Positions 25,436 through 34,273 of a DNA stretch of 64,000 nucleotides are shown here, in pieces; position 1 is the stretch's first letter; every line of letters starts with the position of its first letter. Position numbers and translations under genes: made by a program. The DNA comes from Clostridiales bacterium. Lineage in GTDB: Bacteria; Bacillota; Clostridia; Christensenellales; Aristaeellaceae. Under the pieces are notes generated by a model. The model saw only the letters and a program-made list of their open reading frames with translations, searched no databases and was not told the DNA's origin. The stretch lies in assembly GCA_004556155.1 (NCBI GenBank), contig SFIM01000028.1, positions 1-64,000 of the forward strand, read 5' to 3'.

Positions 25436-28342
25436 TTAATACCCAATCATGCTCTGGGTTTCCTCCCAGCCGCGCAGAATTTCGTTCTGATGGCGGGTGG
25501 CGTAGGGCATGTTGCGCTTTTCAGTGTCGCTCATTTCACGGGGGAAGTGAATGCAGATATGCCCCTGCAAATCGTTGCTGGCGTTGTGATCCACGGTGTG
25601 CCCCTTGCTGTGGGTGCTGGCCATGTACACGCGCCCATCGGACAGGATGACCCATACCGCGTGCGGCGTCCAGTTGTCCGCGCCCATGATCTGGCGCATG
25701 ATCGCCGTGTCGCTGGCCGTCACCGGCTCGGCGTCGCAGTGCTTGCCAAAGCTGAACATGTGCACGTTGTAGTGCAGCCCCGTGGTGTAGTCGTAGATGA
25801 TGGCGTTGGGCAGCTTGCGCACCACATCGCGCGTCTCGCGATACCAGTCGGCAAAGCGTACCTCGCTGGCCTGCGGCGCCTTGAAGGTGGTGCCGCTGAC
25901 GTTGTTGCCGCCATTGCCGGTGCTGCCGTTGTCCGCGCTGCCGCTCTGGTTCACCAGCAGGGTATAGGTTGCCGTGCCCACCACGCCGTCGGCCGAGAGC
26001 CGGTTGTCGCGCTGGAAGGCGCGCACAGCCAGGTACGTCTTGGTGCCGTAAATGCCGTCCGCCGCGCCGGTCAGGTAATCCAGCTCAATCAGCATGGCCT
26101 GCACCGCGCGCACCTCGCTGCCGCGATCGCCAATGCGCAGCGCGGTAAAGCTGGGCTTGGGCGTGGCCGTGGGGGTGATTACGATGGCGCTCTTGGCGGT
26201 GGAGGCGTACAGCGCCTTGAGCGTCTGCGCGCCCGCAATGCCGTCCGCCGACAGGCCGTTGACGCTCTGGAACTCCGCCACAGCCAGCGCCGTCGCGGTG
26301 CCAAATCTGCCGTCTATGGTGGCGGTAAAGTAGCCCAGGGTGGTCAGGCGCGCCTGCAGCAGGCTCACCTGCGTGCCCGAGGAGCCAATCTCCAGCCGCG
26401 CGGTCAGGTCAGGCTTGGGCGTGGCGGCAGGCTTGGGCGTGGCCGTGGCCCAGGCGGATACGGCCGCGTCGGAGTACAGGCGCACCTGCGTATCCAGGCC
26501 CGCGATGCCGTCGGCCTTGATGCCGTTCTTTTTCTGGAAAGCCTTCAGCGCCGTCACATCGTTGGCGTTGAAGATGCCGTCCGGCTCAATATCATAGTAG
26601 CCCAGCGCCACCAGCCGCTCCTGCAGGCGGGTAACGACCAGGCCGCGCGTGCCCTTCTGGATCACGATCACGTTATCGGCAGTGATGGGCGCGGGCGTGG
26701 GCGTGACCACGGTGATCTTGGGCGTGGGGGTGGTCAGATACCGTTCGATCTGCTTCAGGGTGGCCGCGCCCGCGATGCCGTCGGCCTTCAGGCCGCTGGC
26801 CTTTTGCAGCTTTTTAACGGCCGCGGTGGTCTTGGCGTCGTAGGTGCCCGAGATCGCGCCCTCTAAGTAGCCCAGGTCAATCAGCGCGGCCTGCAGCTCT
26901 TCCACCTGATAGCCCGCGTCGCCCTGCTGCATGGCAATGCCCGCGATGGGCGGCAGCACGGCCACGCTCACCTTTTTGCCCTTGGCGTTGACGGGCTTGC
27001 CCTCGTAGATCAGCTTTTGCAGCTCGGCGCTGACGGCGCCAGTTTGCAGCAGGCCGTTTTTGCGCTGGAAGTCCTTTACGGCCTGAGCCGTTTCGGTATC
27101 GAAGGTGCCGGTGATATCGCCGTCATAGAAGCCCAGCTCGTGCAGGGCCTCCTGCAGGGTGGATACGTTGGTGCCCGACGCGCCTGCGGAAATGCCGGTG
27201 TATTTCAGCTGGGCCTGCCGGTCGGAGGCCAGCTCCTTGCCGCCATAGTAGATGGCGGGGATATCGATATACTTGGCCATGGCGTAGCCGGTGAAGGTGC
27301 GCTTGCCGTTGAAGTATTCCAGCTGCGCCCAATCGCCGGTCAGCTTTTTAACGCTGACCGTGGCCCCGGCGGGGATGGTCAGCAGCCGCTGGGAGCTGGT
27401 GCGGGCGCGCTGGCGCAGGTTCACCGCGTCCAGCGTGGTGGTGTCAAAGGGGTACACCTTTTTGCTGGCAGACTGGCCGTTTTCCCAGCCGATAACGGGC
27501 GGCACGGGCGTGACGGTGGGCTTGGGGGTGGCGGTAGCCTTGGCGTTGACGGCCTCGCCGCTGTACAGCAGGGTCAGCGTTTCAGGGTCGGCCACGCCGG
27601 TGGATTGCAGGCCGTTCTTGGTCTGGAAGCGTTTGATGGCGCTGACCGTGCCGCTGGCGCACTTGCCGTCGATCTTGCCGGTATAATAGCCCAGGTCGGT
27701 CAGCGCGGCCTGCAGGCTTTCCACCGGCGCGCCGGTCTTGCCGCTGGATACGCTCAGCCCGTCCACCGAGGGCAGGATGGTCACGCTGACGGCCTTGCCG
27801 CGGCTGTTGGTGATCTTGGTTTCATACAGCGTGCCCTGGGTGGCGATATCGGCATAGCCCGAATTGTTCAGCCCGTTGGCGGCCTGAAAATCGGCCACGG
27901 CCTGCGCCGTGCGCTGGCCGTACTTGCCATCGGCGCTGCCGGACAGGAAGCCTGCCTCAATCAGCGCGGACTGCAATTCGCGCACCAGCTGGCCCTCGTC
28001 GCCCTGGCGCAGGGCGGTATAGGCGCCCAGCCACGCGCCGTCTGGGTTATTGACAAGCACTTCGCCCGCCAGGCGCACGGCGGACTTGGCGGCGTAGCCC
28101 GGCTGGCCGTCGTACTCGATGATATAGTAATCGCCGCTGTCGCCGGTGATATACACGGCGTCGCCCGCGGGCACGGTATACAGCGTCTCGCCCGTGGCGG
28201 ACGCGCTGCGCGTGACGGTCAGCTTGCGCGCGGCAAAGCCCACGCAGGGATACTGCGCGCCCGCCGCGCCCAGGCACAGCGAGAGGAGCATTGCCATCGT
28301 CAGCAAAAAAGCAAATGAGCGTTTCATACGGTTGTGATGCAT
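25436..28342 (-). CDS. Secreted protein with seven peptidoglycan-binding domains, SH3-like domains and a C-terminal GHICIHF domain
   Basis: A 968-residue exported protein. Signal peptide about 1-29, an SH3-like domain (about 33-90), two PG_binding_1 repeats, a second SH3 domain (about 290-355), five more PG_binding_1 repeats separated by Thr-Pro-Lys linkers, then a C-terminal domain of about 150 residues. That last domain holds HTVDHNASNDLQGHICIHFP, which resembles the His...Ser-His-Gly-Cys active site of YkuD L,D-transpeptidases but is not canonical. Wall binding is well supported; cross-linking or hydrolase activity is inference. The ATG at 28342 has GGAGG six bases upstream. Confidence 0.85.
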   Translation of the reverse strand: MHHNRMKRSFAFLLTMAMLLSLCLGAAGAQYPCVGFAARKLTVTRSASATGETLYTVPAGDAVYITGDSGDYYIIEYDGQPGYAAKSAVRLAGEVLVNNPDGAWLGAYTALRQGDEGQLVRELQSALIEAGFLSGSADGKYGQRTAQAVADFQAANGLNNSGYADIATQGTLYETKITNSRGKAVSVTILPSVDGLSVSSGKTGAPVESLQAALTDLGYYTGKIDGKCASGTVSAIKRFQTKNGLQSTGVADPETLTLLYSGEAVNAKATATPKPTVTPVPPVIGWENGQSASKKVYPFDTTTLDAVNLRQRARTSSQRLLTIPAGATVSVKKLTGDWAQLEYFNGKRTFTGYAMAKYIDIPAIYYGGKELASDRQAQLKYTGISAGASGTNVSTLQEALHELGFYDGDITGTFDTETAQAVKDFQRKNGLLQTGAVSAELQKLIYEGKPVNAKGKKVSVAVLPPIAGIAMQQGDAGYQVEELQAALIDLGYLEGAISGTYDAKTTAAVKKLQKASGLKADGIAGAATLKQIERYLTTPTPKITVVTPTPAPITADNVIVIQKGTRGLVVTRLQERLVALGYYDIEPDGIFNANDVTALKAFQKKNGIKADGIAGLDTQVRLYSDAAVSAWATATPKPAATPKPDLTARLEIGSSGTQVSLLQARLTTLGYFTATIDGRFGTATALAVAEFQSVNGLSADGIAGAQTLKALYASTAKSAIVITPTATPKPSFTALRIGDRGSEVRAVQAMLIELDYLTGAADGIYGTKTYLAVRAFQRDNRLSADGVVGTATYTLLVNQSGSADNGSTGNGGNNVSGTTFKAPQASEVRFADWYRETRDVVRKLPNAIIYDYTTGLHYNVHMFSFGKHCDAEPVTASDTAIMRQIMGADNWTPHAVWVILSDGRVYMASTHSKGHTVDHNASNDLQGHICIHFPREMSDTEKRNMPYATRHQNEILRGWEETQSMIGY

Positions 28343-28461
28343 GAGCGGCCTCCTGAAAATACATACCTATACAGGAATATTTTATGTCAAATTGTTTACA
28401 ATGTCAAGCTGCAAGCCCTGAAAAGCGTAACAATTCCGTTAAAAACTTGGCGGCGCGGGTG

Positions 28462-28513
28462 TTGACGGAGCGCAAGAAATGAATTATAATTGAATAGTTC
28501 AATATTGAACTAT
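28462..28513 (+). promoter_or_regulatory. marR promoter with 20-bp palindromic operator
   Basis: TTGACG (28462-28467) and TATAAT (28485-28490), spacer 17. Just downstream, over the expected start of transcription, lies a perfect 20-bp palindrome ATAGTTCAATATTGAACTAT (28494-28513). Its position and symmetry are those of a MarR autorepression site. Confidence 0.88.
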
Positions 28514-28536
28514 CTATCTATGGGAGGCGAGGGGCA

Positions 28537-28974
28537 ATGAAAACGGCTTCGCAGCTATACGCGGCGCTGCGCAGATTTCAGGATGCATACGCCGCGGCGC
28601 TGCGCCCGCTGTGTGAGCGGACGGGCATGGCGCAGGGGGCGGTGGATATTCTGCTGTTTCTGGCCAACAATCCGGGGCTGGACACGGCGCGGGACATCTG
28701 CCTGTACCGGCGTTTAAAGCCGGGCATTGTATCCCTGCATGTGGAAAGCCTGGCGCGCGAGGGGTATCTGGAGCGGCGGCCCGTGCCGGGCGATCGCCGC
28801 AAGTGCGGCCTGCGCTGCACCGAGCTTGCACAGCCTATCATTCGGGAGGGGCAGGCGCTGCAACAATCCTTCATGCAGCAGATTGCGGCCGGCATGACGG
28901 AGGCCGATCTGGAGGTGTGCCTGCGCTGCATTCGCACCATGGAAGCCAATCTTGCCCGCATGGCGGGGGAATAG
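28537..28974 (+). CDS. MarR-family transcriptional regulator
   Basis: A 145-residue winged-helix regulator. The central DNA-binding part reads FLANNPGLDTARDICLYR, LKPGIVSLHVESLAREGYL and a wing with ERRPVPGDRRKCGLRCTE. MarR proteins bind palindromes as dimers and are often released by small aromatic compounds. The start follows GGAGGCGAGGGGCA. A repeat element separates it from a MATE exporter in the same direction, the kind of gene MarR regulators commonly control, so control of export is inferred. Confidence 0.9.
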   Translation: MKTASQLYAALRRFQDAYAAALRPLCERTGMAQGAVDILLFLANNPGLDTARDICLYRRLKPGIVSLHVESLAREGYLERRPVPGDRRKCGLRCTELAQPIIREGQALQQSFMQQIAAGMTEADLEVCLRCIRTMEANLARMAGE

Positions 28975-28999
28975 GGAAGGAAACGGGGGAGAGGAGGAT

Positions 29000-29320
29000 A
29001 CGTTTCTTTCTTGAGTCATAGCGCCGCCGCAGGCGGCTGAGGGCGCGTAATTTTGTAAATTGCCGCCCGAAACCCGCGCTTGCCGCAAGGCAGAAGCGCG
29101 GGGCGTACAAGGAAAGAAACAAAGAACCTGCCTTGTGGCCGTAAAAGCTGCTGGAATAAAACTGGAAGGCAGAGCGCACATTGCGTGGCAGGTGAAAGCC
29201 TGAACCGCCCGGATGAAAGCAAGCTTTCCTCCGTTCGCTTCCTGCTTTCCGGTTTTATTCAATCGACTTTTACGTCACACACAGGTTCTTTGTTACTTTC
29301 TTCCCTGAAGAAAGTAACGT
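29000..29320. repeat. Modular palindromic element, copy 7
   Basis: Starts ACGTTTCTTTCTTGAGTCAT, with a complete E module inside the left outer hairpin, which closes at GTACAAGGAAAGAAACAAAG. CTTGTGGCCGTAAAAGCTGC follows, then a shortened centre (GCGTGGCAGGTGAAAGC, CGGATGAAAGCAAGCTTTCCT), TTTTACGTCACACACAGG and the right arm TTACTTTCTTCCCTGAAGAAA. It separates marR from the MATE gene, beginning 25 bases after the marR stop. Confidence 0.87.
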
Positions 29321-29359
29321 TCCCTTCGTCCCCTATATTAAAGGAAAGGATCATCACTT

Positions 29360-30727
29360 ATGACGCAGGATAAAACCTTCCTGGGCACGGAGCCCATCGG
29401 CAAGCTGCTGGTTAAGCTGGCGGTGCCCACAGTCGTGGCGCAGCTGGTGAACATGCTGTATAACATTGTAGACCGCATTTACATCGGCCACATGCCGGGC
29501 GACGGCAGCCTGGCGCTGACGGGCGTGGGCGTGTGCCTGCCGCTGATCATGATCATTTCGGCCTTTGCGGCGCTGGTGGCCTCGGGCGGCGCGCCGCGCG
29601 CGTCCATCGCCATGGGCAAGGGCGATCACGACCTGGCCGAAAAGCTGCTGGGCGGGTGCTTTACGCTGCAAATTGTTATCTCCGCCATCCTGACGGCCGT
29701 GATGCTGATCTGGAGCCGCGACCTGCTGCTGATGTTTGGCGCCAGCGAGAATACCATCGGCTACGCCGCCGATTATATGCGCATTTACGCCATCGGCACG
29801 CTGCTTGTGCAGCTTACCCTGGGCATGAACGCCTTTATCACCGCCCAGGGCTTTGCCACCACCGGCATGCTGACCGTGCTGATCGGCGCGGTGGCCAACA
29901 TCGCCCTGGATCCGCTGTTTATCTATGGACTGGGCATGGGCGTGCGCGGCGCGGCGCTGGCCACGGTGATCAGCCAGGGGCTGTCCTGCGTGTGGGTCAT
30001 CTGCTTCCTGCGGGGCAAAAAGACGCTGCTGCGCCTGAAGCGCGAAAACCTGCTGGTAAGCCCCAAGCTGATCCTGCCCTGCGTGGCGCTGGGCCTGGCG
30101 GCGTTTATCATGCAGTCCAGCGAGAGCATGATCTCGGTGTGCTTTAATTCCTCGCTGCTCAGGTATGGCGGCGACGTGGCCGTGGGCGCGATGACCATCC
30201 TGTCCAGCGTGATGCAGTTTGCCATGCTGCCGCTGCAGGGCATTGCGCAGGGCGCGCAGCCCATCAGCAGCTACAATTACGGCGCGCGCAACGCCGATCG
30301 CGTGCGGCAGACCTTCCGGCTGCTATTGCGGGTATGCCTGGTGTACTCCATGGTGCTGTGGGCGGGCATTATGCTGTTCCCGCGCGGGTTTGCGGGCATT
30401 TTCACCCCGGATGCGGAGCTGCTGGATTTCACCGCCCGCGCGCTGCGCATTTACTGCGCGATGCTGTTCCTGTTCGGCATTCAGATTGCCTGCCAGATGA
30501 CCTTTGTATCCATCGGCAACGCGCCCTGCTCCATTCTGGTGGCGGTGCTGCGCAAGTTTGTGCTGCTGCTGCCGCTGATCTTCCTGCTGCCCAGTCTGCT
30601 GCCTGACAAGGTGACGGCTGTTTACCTGGCCGAGCCTGTGGCGGACGTCATTGCCGTTACCTGCACGGCGCTGCTGTTCTCCCGCCAGTTCAAAAAGGCG
30701 CTTGCCGTGCTGGAAGCGGGGAAGTGA
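29360..30727 (+). CDS. MATE-family multidrug/cation exporter
   Basis: A 455-residue membrane protein with 12 predicted helices in two bundles. MATE features are the opening PIGKLLVKLAVPTVVAQLVN with MLYNIVDRIYIGH, and the mid-protein PLQGIAQGAQPISSYNYGAR. Members export cationic drugs or metabolites using Na+ or H+. The ribosome site is AAGGAAAGGA. It lies downstream of a MarR regulator but has a 385-base gap filled by a repeat, so co-transcription would pass through that palindrome. The substrate is unknown. Confidence 0.92.
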   Translation: MTQDKTFLGTEPIGKLLVKLAVPTVVAQLVNMLYNIVDRIYIGHMPGDGSLALTGVGVCLPLIMIISAFAALVASGGAPRASIAMGKGDHDLAEKLLGGCFTLQIVISAILTAVMLIWSRDLLLMFGASENTIGYAADYMRIYAIGTLLVQLTLGMNAFITAQGFATTGMLTVLIGAVANIALDPLFIYGLGMGVRGAALATVISQGLSCVWVICFLRGKKTLLRLKRENLLVSPKLILPCVALGLAAFIMQSSESMISVCFNSSLLRYGGDVAVGAMTILSSVMQFAMLPLQGIAQGAQPISSYNYGARNADRVRQTFRLLLRVCLVYSMVLWAGIMLFPRGFAGIFTPDAELLDFTARALRIYCAMLFLFGIQIACQMTFVSIGNAPCSILVAVLRKFVLLLPLIFLLPSLLPDKVTAVYLAEPVADVIAVTCTALLFSRQFKKALAVLEAGK

Positions 30728-30750
30728 GGGGCCGAAGGGGGACGAGGGGA

Positions 30751-31373
30751 ACGTTACTTTCTTCAGGGAAGAAAGTAACAAAGAACCTGTGTTGTGGACG
30801 AGAAAGCTGCTGGTTTTAAACTGGGAGTGGCCCTGGCCACCCGCCCCCGTGGCAGGGAAAAATGAAGTTGCCTGGGTAGGAGCAAGCTCCACCCAAGCAA
30901 CTTTTCATTTTTCCCCCTTGGCCTGGCTTCGCCAGCCCGCGCCGATTAAAATCGGCGTGCCACGGGGGCGTTTGTTGGGTGTAAAAATCAGACTTCGCTG
31001 ACTGCGATAGTTAAGCAGAACAGCCAAGTTTCTCAGATAGCGCACAACCATAAAAGGGGGCTGTGGAAGAATTTTTCGTTCTTTCATACCCCCTTTTGGT
31101 GGCCGTTCTCCCCAACTTTTACAGATTGCCACGCCTGCTTCCCGCACCCAACCATGCCCCCGTGGCACGCCGATGCAATCGGCGCGGGCTGGCGAAGCCA
31201 GACCATAGGGGAAATATTCAAGGGGACGGATGCCGCTTGCGCCGATCCGGACACGCGAATTTTCCCTGCCACGGGGCACAAAACGGCAGTGCTGCCTCCC
31301 ATTTTAATTCAACTGACTTTCACGTCACACACAGCCTTCTTTGGTACTTTCTTGGACTCCAAGAAAGTACCGT
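30751..31373. repeat. Modular palindromic element, copy 8
   Basis: A well-preserved symmetric copy. The left hairpin is ACGTTACTTTCTTCAGGGAAG, then GTTGTGGACGAGAAAGC, GTGGCAGGGAAAAATGAAG, the hairpin GTTGCCTGGGTAGGAGC / GCTCCACCCAAGCAAC, TGGCTTCGCCA, and GTGCCACGGGGGC. The centre carries mirrored TTGGGTG...CACCCAA stretches around a nested hairpin (31047-31100). The right half mirrors the left and ends TTTCTTGGACTCCAAGAAAG. It lies between the MATE gene and the oxidoreductase gene. Confidence 0.88.
31047..31100. repeat. Nested hairpin inside copy 8
   Basis: ACCATAAAAGGGGG and CCCCCTTTTGGT pair around GAAGAATTTTTCGTTCTTTC. The outer ACCA/TGGT ends match the nested inserts at 15219-15385 and 25101-25137, but the interior is different. 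Confidence 0.75.
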
Positions 31374-31511
31374 CCCTCCTCGTTCCCCTCGTCCTCTTCT
31401 TCCGCGATTGCGCGGCGGCGGATTTTGTGGTATACTATAAGCTGGTCTGCCTGGTGCGGGCGCGCGCGGCGGCTATTACTTTGGGTATGATCTCGATTGG
31501 AGAAAACAGGT

Positions 31512-32879
31512 ATGCAGTATGACGTAATCATCGTGGGCGCGGGCCCGGGCGGTATCTTTACCGCCTATGAACTGAGCAGGCTGAACAGTGAAATGAAGAT
31601 CGCGGTGATGGAGGCCGGGCACCCGCTGGAAAAGCGCCGCTGCCCCATCGACGGCGATAAGGTGAAAACCTGCATTGGCTGCAAAAGCTGCTCCATCATG
31701 AGCGGCTTTGGCGGCGCGGGCGCGTTTTCGGATGGCAAATATAACATCACCAACGATTTCGGCGGCACGCTCTATGAGCATATCGGCCGCCAGCGCGCGC
31801 TGGAGCTGATGCGCTACGTGGACGAAATCAACATGCAGCATGGCGGCGAGGGCACCAAGCTCTATTCCACCGCCGGCACACGGTTCAAAAAGCTGTGCAT
31901 CCAGAATAAGCTGAACCTGCTGGACGCCTCCGTGCGCCACCTGGGCACGGATATCAACTATGTGGTGCTGCAAAACCTGTATGAGGAGCTGCGCCATCGC
32001 GTGGATTTCTACTTTGAAACCCCCGTGCGCAGCATCGAGCGGATTGACGGCGGCTACCGCGTCAGCAGCGACCGCGAAAGCTGGGAGTGCCGCCAGTGCG
32101 TGGTGTCCGTGGGCCGCAGCGGCAGCAAGTGGATGGAAACCGTGTGCCGCGAGCTGGATATCGGCACGCTGTCCAACCGCGTGGATATCGGCGTGCGCGT
32201 GGAGCTGCCCGCCGTGGTGTTCAGCCACCTGACGGACGAGCTGTATGAAAGCAAGATCGTGTACCGCACCGAAAAGTTTGAGGATAACGTGCGCACCTTC
32301 TGCATGAATCCCTATGGCATCGTGGTAAACGAGAATACCAACGGCATCGTCACCGTCAACGGCCACAGCTATGAGGATCCCGCCAAGCGCACGGAGAATA
32401 CCAACTTTGCCCTGCTGGTCAGCAAGCATTTTTCCGAGCCCTTCAAGGATAGCAACGGCTATGGCGAAAGCATCGCGCGGCTCAGCAATATGCTGGGCGG
32501 CGGGGTCATCGTGCAGCGCTTCGGCGATCTGGTGCGCGGCCGCCGCAGCAACGACAAGCGCCTGGAGGAGGGCCTGGTGCGCCCCACCCTGGCCGCCACG
32601 CCGGGCGATCTGAGCCTGGTGCTGCCCAAGCGCATCCTGGATGGCATTATGGAAATGATCTACGCCCTGGATCGTATCGCCCCCGGCACGGCCAACGACG
32701 ATACGCTGCTGTACGGCGTGGAGGTCAAGTTCTATAACATGGAGGTTGCGGTCAACGAGCACCTGGAAACCAAGCACCCCGGCCTGTATATCATCGGCGA
32801 TGGCAGCGGCATCACCCACTCGCTGTCCCATGCCTCGGCCAGCGGCGTGCACGTGGCGCGGCAGATTGCGGGGGAATAA
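31512..32879 (+). CDS. Uncharacterised FAD-dependent oxidoreductase (COG2509 type)
   Basis: A 455-residue flavoprotein. The N-terminal dinucleotide site YDVIIVGAGPGGIFTAYEL is followed by TCIGCKSCSIMSGFGGAGAF with SDGKYN, which marks the COG2509 family. The C-terminal VIGDGSGIT-like segment (LYIIGDGSGITHSLSHASAS) closes the FAD site. The family is common in anaerobes, and its substrate is not established. The ATG at 31512 lies nine bases after GGAG; a TTG five codons earlier is less likely. It is monocistronic, with a terminator after a degenerate acetyltransferase fragment. Confidence 0.9.
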   Translation: MQYDVIIVGAGPGGIFTAYELSRLNSEMKIAVMEAGHPLEKRRCPIDGDKVKTCIGCKSCSIMSGFGGAGAFSDGKYNITNDFGGTLYEHIGRQRALELMRYVDEINMQHGGEGTKLYSTAGTRFKKLCIQNKLNLLDASVRHLGTDINYVVLQNLYEELRHRVDFYFETPVRSIERIDGGYRVSSDRESWECRQCVVSVGRSGSKWMETVCRELDIGTLSNRVDIGVRVELPAVVFSHLTDELYESKIVYRTEKFEDNVRTFCMNPYGIVVNENTNGIVTVNGHSYEDPAKRTENTNFALLVSKHFSEPFKDSNGYGESIARLSNMLGGGVIVQRFGDLVRGRRSNDKRLEEGLVRPTLAATPGDLSLVLPKRILDGIMEMIYALDRIAPGTANDDTLLYGVEVKFYNMEVAVNEHLETKHPGLYIIGDGSGITHSLSHASASGVHVARQIAGE

Positions 32880-32896
32880 GCCATGGCTGTGCGAGT

Positions 32897-33091
32897 GGAG
32901 CTCCTGCGGGAGGCATTGCCAATATCATCTCCATCGTCACCGGCAGCAGCGAGCGCTCCTGCGCCTTCCATGAGAAGAACGGCTTCGTGCTGGAGGGCGT
33001 GCGATTCTATCGGAAAAAATATAATGGAAAAAGCATTGGGCTGCCAAAATTGCTTTGGCGGCCCGATTTTTTCATCTTTTTTTTAAAATAA
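32897..33091 (+). pseudogene. C-terminal fragment of a GNAT acetyltransferase
   Basis: Reading from 32897, an open stretch encodes GGIANIISIVTGSSERSCAF followed by HEKNGFVLEGVRFYRKKYNG. This is typical of the last third of GNAT N-acetyltransferases (acetyl-CoA contact and final strands). There is no in-frame start with a ribosome site, and the N-terminal two thirds are missing. It begins about 18 bases after the oxidoreductase stop. A complementary N-terminal GNAT fragment lies at 42639-42791, but they need not derive from the same gene. Confidence 0.65.
33037..33083 (+). terminator. Terminator after the oxidoreductase / GNAT remnant
   Basis: Stem GGGCTGCCAAA / TTTGGCGGCCC followed by TTTTTT and further T runs. 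Confidence 0.8.
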
Positions 33092-33182
33092 CGGCACACT
33101 TTCGTTAAAAATAACCGTTCATGTAACCGTCGATCTCTATAATGAGGGTGTAATCTGAGTTTTAACGAGGAGGAACCCTCTG

Positions 33183-33503
33183 ATGATGAAGAAAGTGCTG
33201 TCCCTGCTGCTGGCCGTGATCCTGCTTGCCAGCCTGACCCTGACTGCCTCTACCGCCGAAGAAGAAGTGTTTGACGGCTATGTGATCGTTCGCCTGTGCA
33301 ACGAGGGCGAGCTGTATTACGGCGACGATATCTATCTGTACGCCTCTGTCAAGTCTGCCAACATGCCCTACACCATCACCTGGCAGCGCAGCACCGGCAC
33401 GGGCTGGGAGGATATCTCCGGCCAGCATGACGAATACTATGTGTTCACCGCCACGCCCGAAAGCGTCAACTGCGAATACCGCGTGGTGCTGACCGCGGAG
33501 TGA
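33183..33503 (+). CDS. Small secreted Ig-like hypothetical protein
   Basis: A 106-residue protein with a signal peptide (about 1-25, MMKKVLSLLLAVILLASLTL). The compact mature domain contains ITWQRSTGTGWEDISGQHDE and ends YRVVLTAE, a pattern like a single bacterial immunoglobulin-like fold. The ribosome site GAGGAGGAA lies before two adjacent ATG codons (33183 and 33186). A TATAAT at 33138-33143 is a likely -10. It stands alone with a terminator. Function is unknown. Confidence 0.78.
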   Translation: MMKKVLSLLLAVILLASLTLTASTAEEEVFDGYVIVRLCNEGELYYGDDIYLYASVKSANMPYTITWQRSTGTGWEDISGQHDEYYVFTATPESVNCEYRVVLTAE

Positions 33504-33519
33504 TTCATTGCAGATTGAT

Positions 33520-33551
33520 AAAAGCGGCCATCCTGGGATGGTCGCTTTTTT
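33520..33551 (+). terminator. Terminator of the small Ig-like protein gene
   Basis: Stem AAGCGGCCATCC / GGATGGTCGCTT with a GG centre, followed by a run of six T. Confidence 0.88.
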
Positions 33552-33570
33552 GTGCGCTGAAAAAGGCTTC

Positions 33571-33921
33571 TTACCGCTGCCCGCCCATCTCGCGCATCAG
33601 GCGCAGCAGCATTTCCTGCTGGTCGCGGCGCAGGCGCATGGCACAGCGCCAGAACTCCTGCAAAAAGGGATCGTCCTCCTGGGCGGCGGCCTGCGGGGCG
33701 GCAGGCTCGGCGGCCGCGCCATCCTGCCCCAACAGATAGGCGGGCGTGGTGCGCAGGGCGGCGGCCAGCGCGTCCAGCCTGTCCATGGGAACCTGGTTGT
33801 CCCCCGATTCAATACGCGATATGGTGGAGCGCGTGGAGTAGCCCATCGCGCGGGCCAGCTCCAATTGCGTCAGCCCCGCCGCCACGCGGGCAGCGCGCAC
33901 GCGCACGCCAAAATCATCCAT
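33571..33921 (-). CDS. XRE-family (helix-turn-helix 3) regulator, phage-repressor-like
   Basis: A 116-residue protein. The N-terminal HTH_3 domain (about 5-65) is VRAARVAAGLTQLELARAMG, then STRSTISRIESGDNQVPMDR. It is followed by an Ala/Pro-rich linker and a C-terminal helical part (FLQEFWRCAMRLRRDQQEML). The start at 33921 has GAGGTG seven bases upstream; longer in-frame starts run into the promoter region. It is divergent from a cassette of phage tail-like and endolysin genes and is the best candidate for its repressor. Confidence 0.85.
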   Translation of the reverse strand: MDDFGVRVRAARVAAGLTQLELARAMGYSTRSTISRIESGDNQVPMDRLDALAAALRTTPAYLLGQDGAAAEPAAPQAAAQEDDPFLQEFWRCAMRLRRDQQEMLLRLMREMGGQR

Positions 33922-34273
33922 ACAAAACACCTCAGGGTGATTATAACGCAAGGGTGAGGAAAAAACAACATTTTTCCCAGGGTGGTTGACAATCCTGCGC
34001 GAGTGATTTATAATAAACACGAGAACCGGCCATGCGCGGCGGCGGACTGGGGCGGCAGCCTGCCTGAAAAGGGGAAAACCCCCGGCCGCGCCGGGCGAAT
34101 AGCGGGCTTTCGGCAGAGGATCGTACCTTCATCAAAACGGGCGGCGAGCGTCCGGGCGAACGCGCGCCGTTTTTTCTGCCATTGAGGGTTACTAAAGATC
34201 ACGAATCCGAAGCGCGACAGCCTGCCTGTTCGCCCTGCCGGGGATCGCCGCATATCAAAAAAGGAGGCAAGGC
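33922..34273 (+). promoter_or_regulatory. Divergent control region of the tail/lysin cassette
   Basis: A textbook plus-strand promoter, TTGACA (33986-33991) and TATAAT (34009-34014) with a 17-base spacer, lies 260 bases before the first tail-like gene. The leader (34020-34260) is GC-rich with repeated CGGGCG / CGGCGG motifs (GGGCGAATAGCGGGC, GGGCGGCGAGCGTCCGGGCG) that could fold. No protein-coding signal was found in it. AGGGTGAGGAAAAA and TTTTTCCCAGGGTG flank the -35 side and may be regulator sites. Confidence 0.65.

Noticed and set aside
14988..31373. CRISPR array or insertion sequence as explanation of the repeats
   Set aside because: There are no regularly spaced short repeats with unique spacers, no cas genes, and no transposase frame in or beside any copy.
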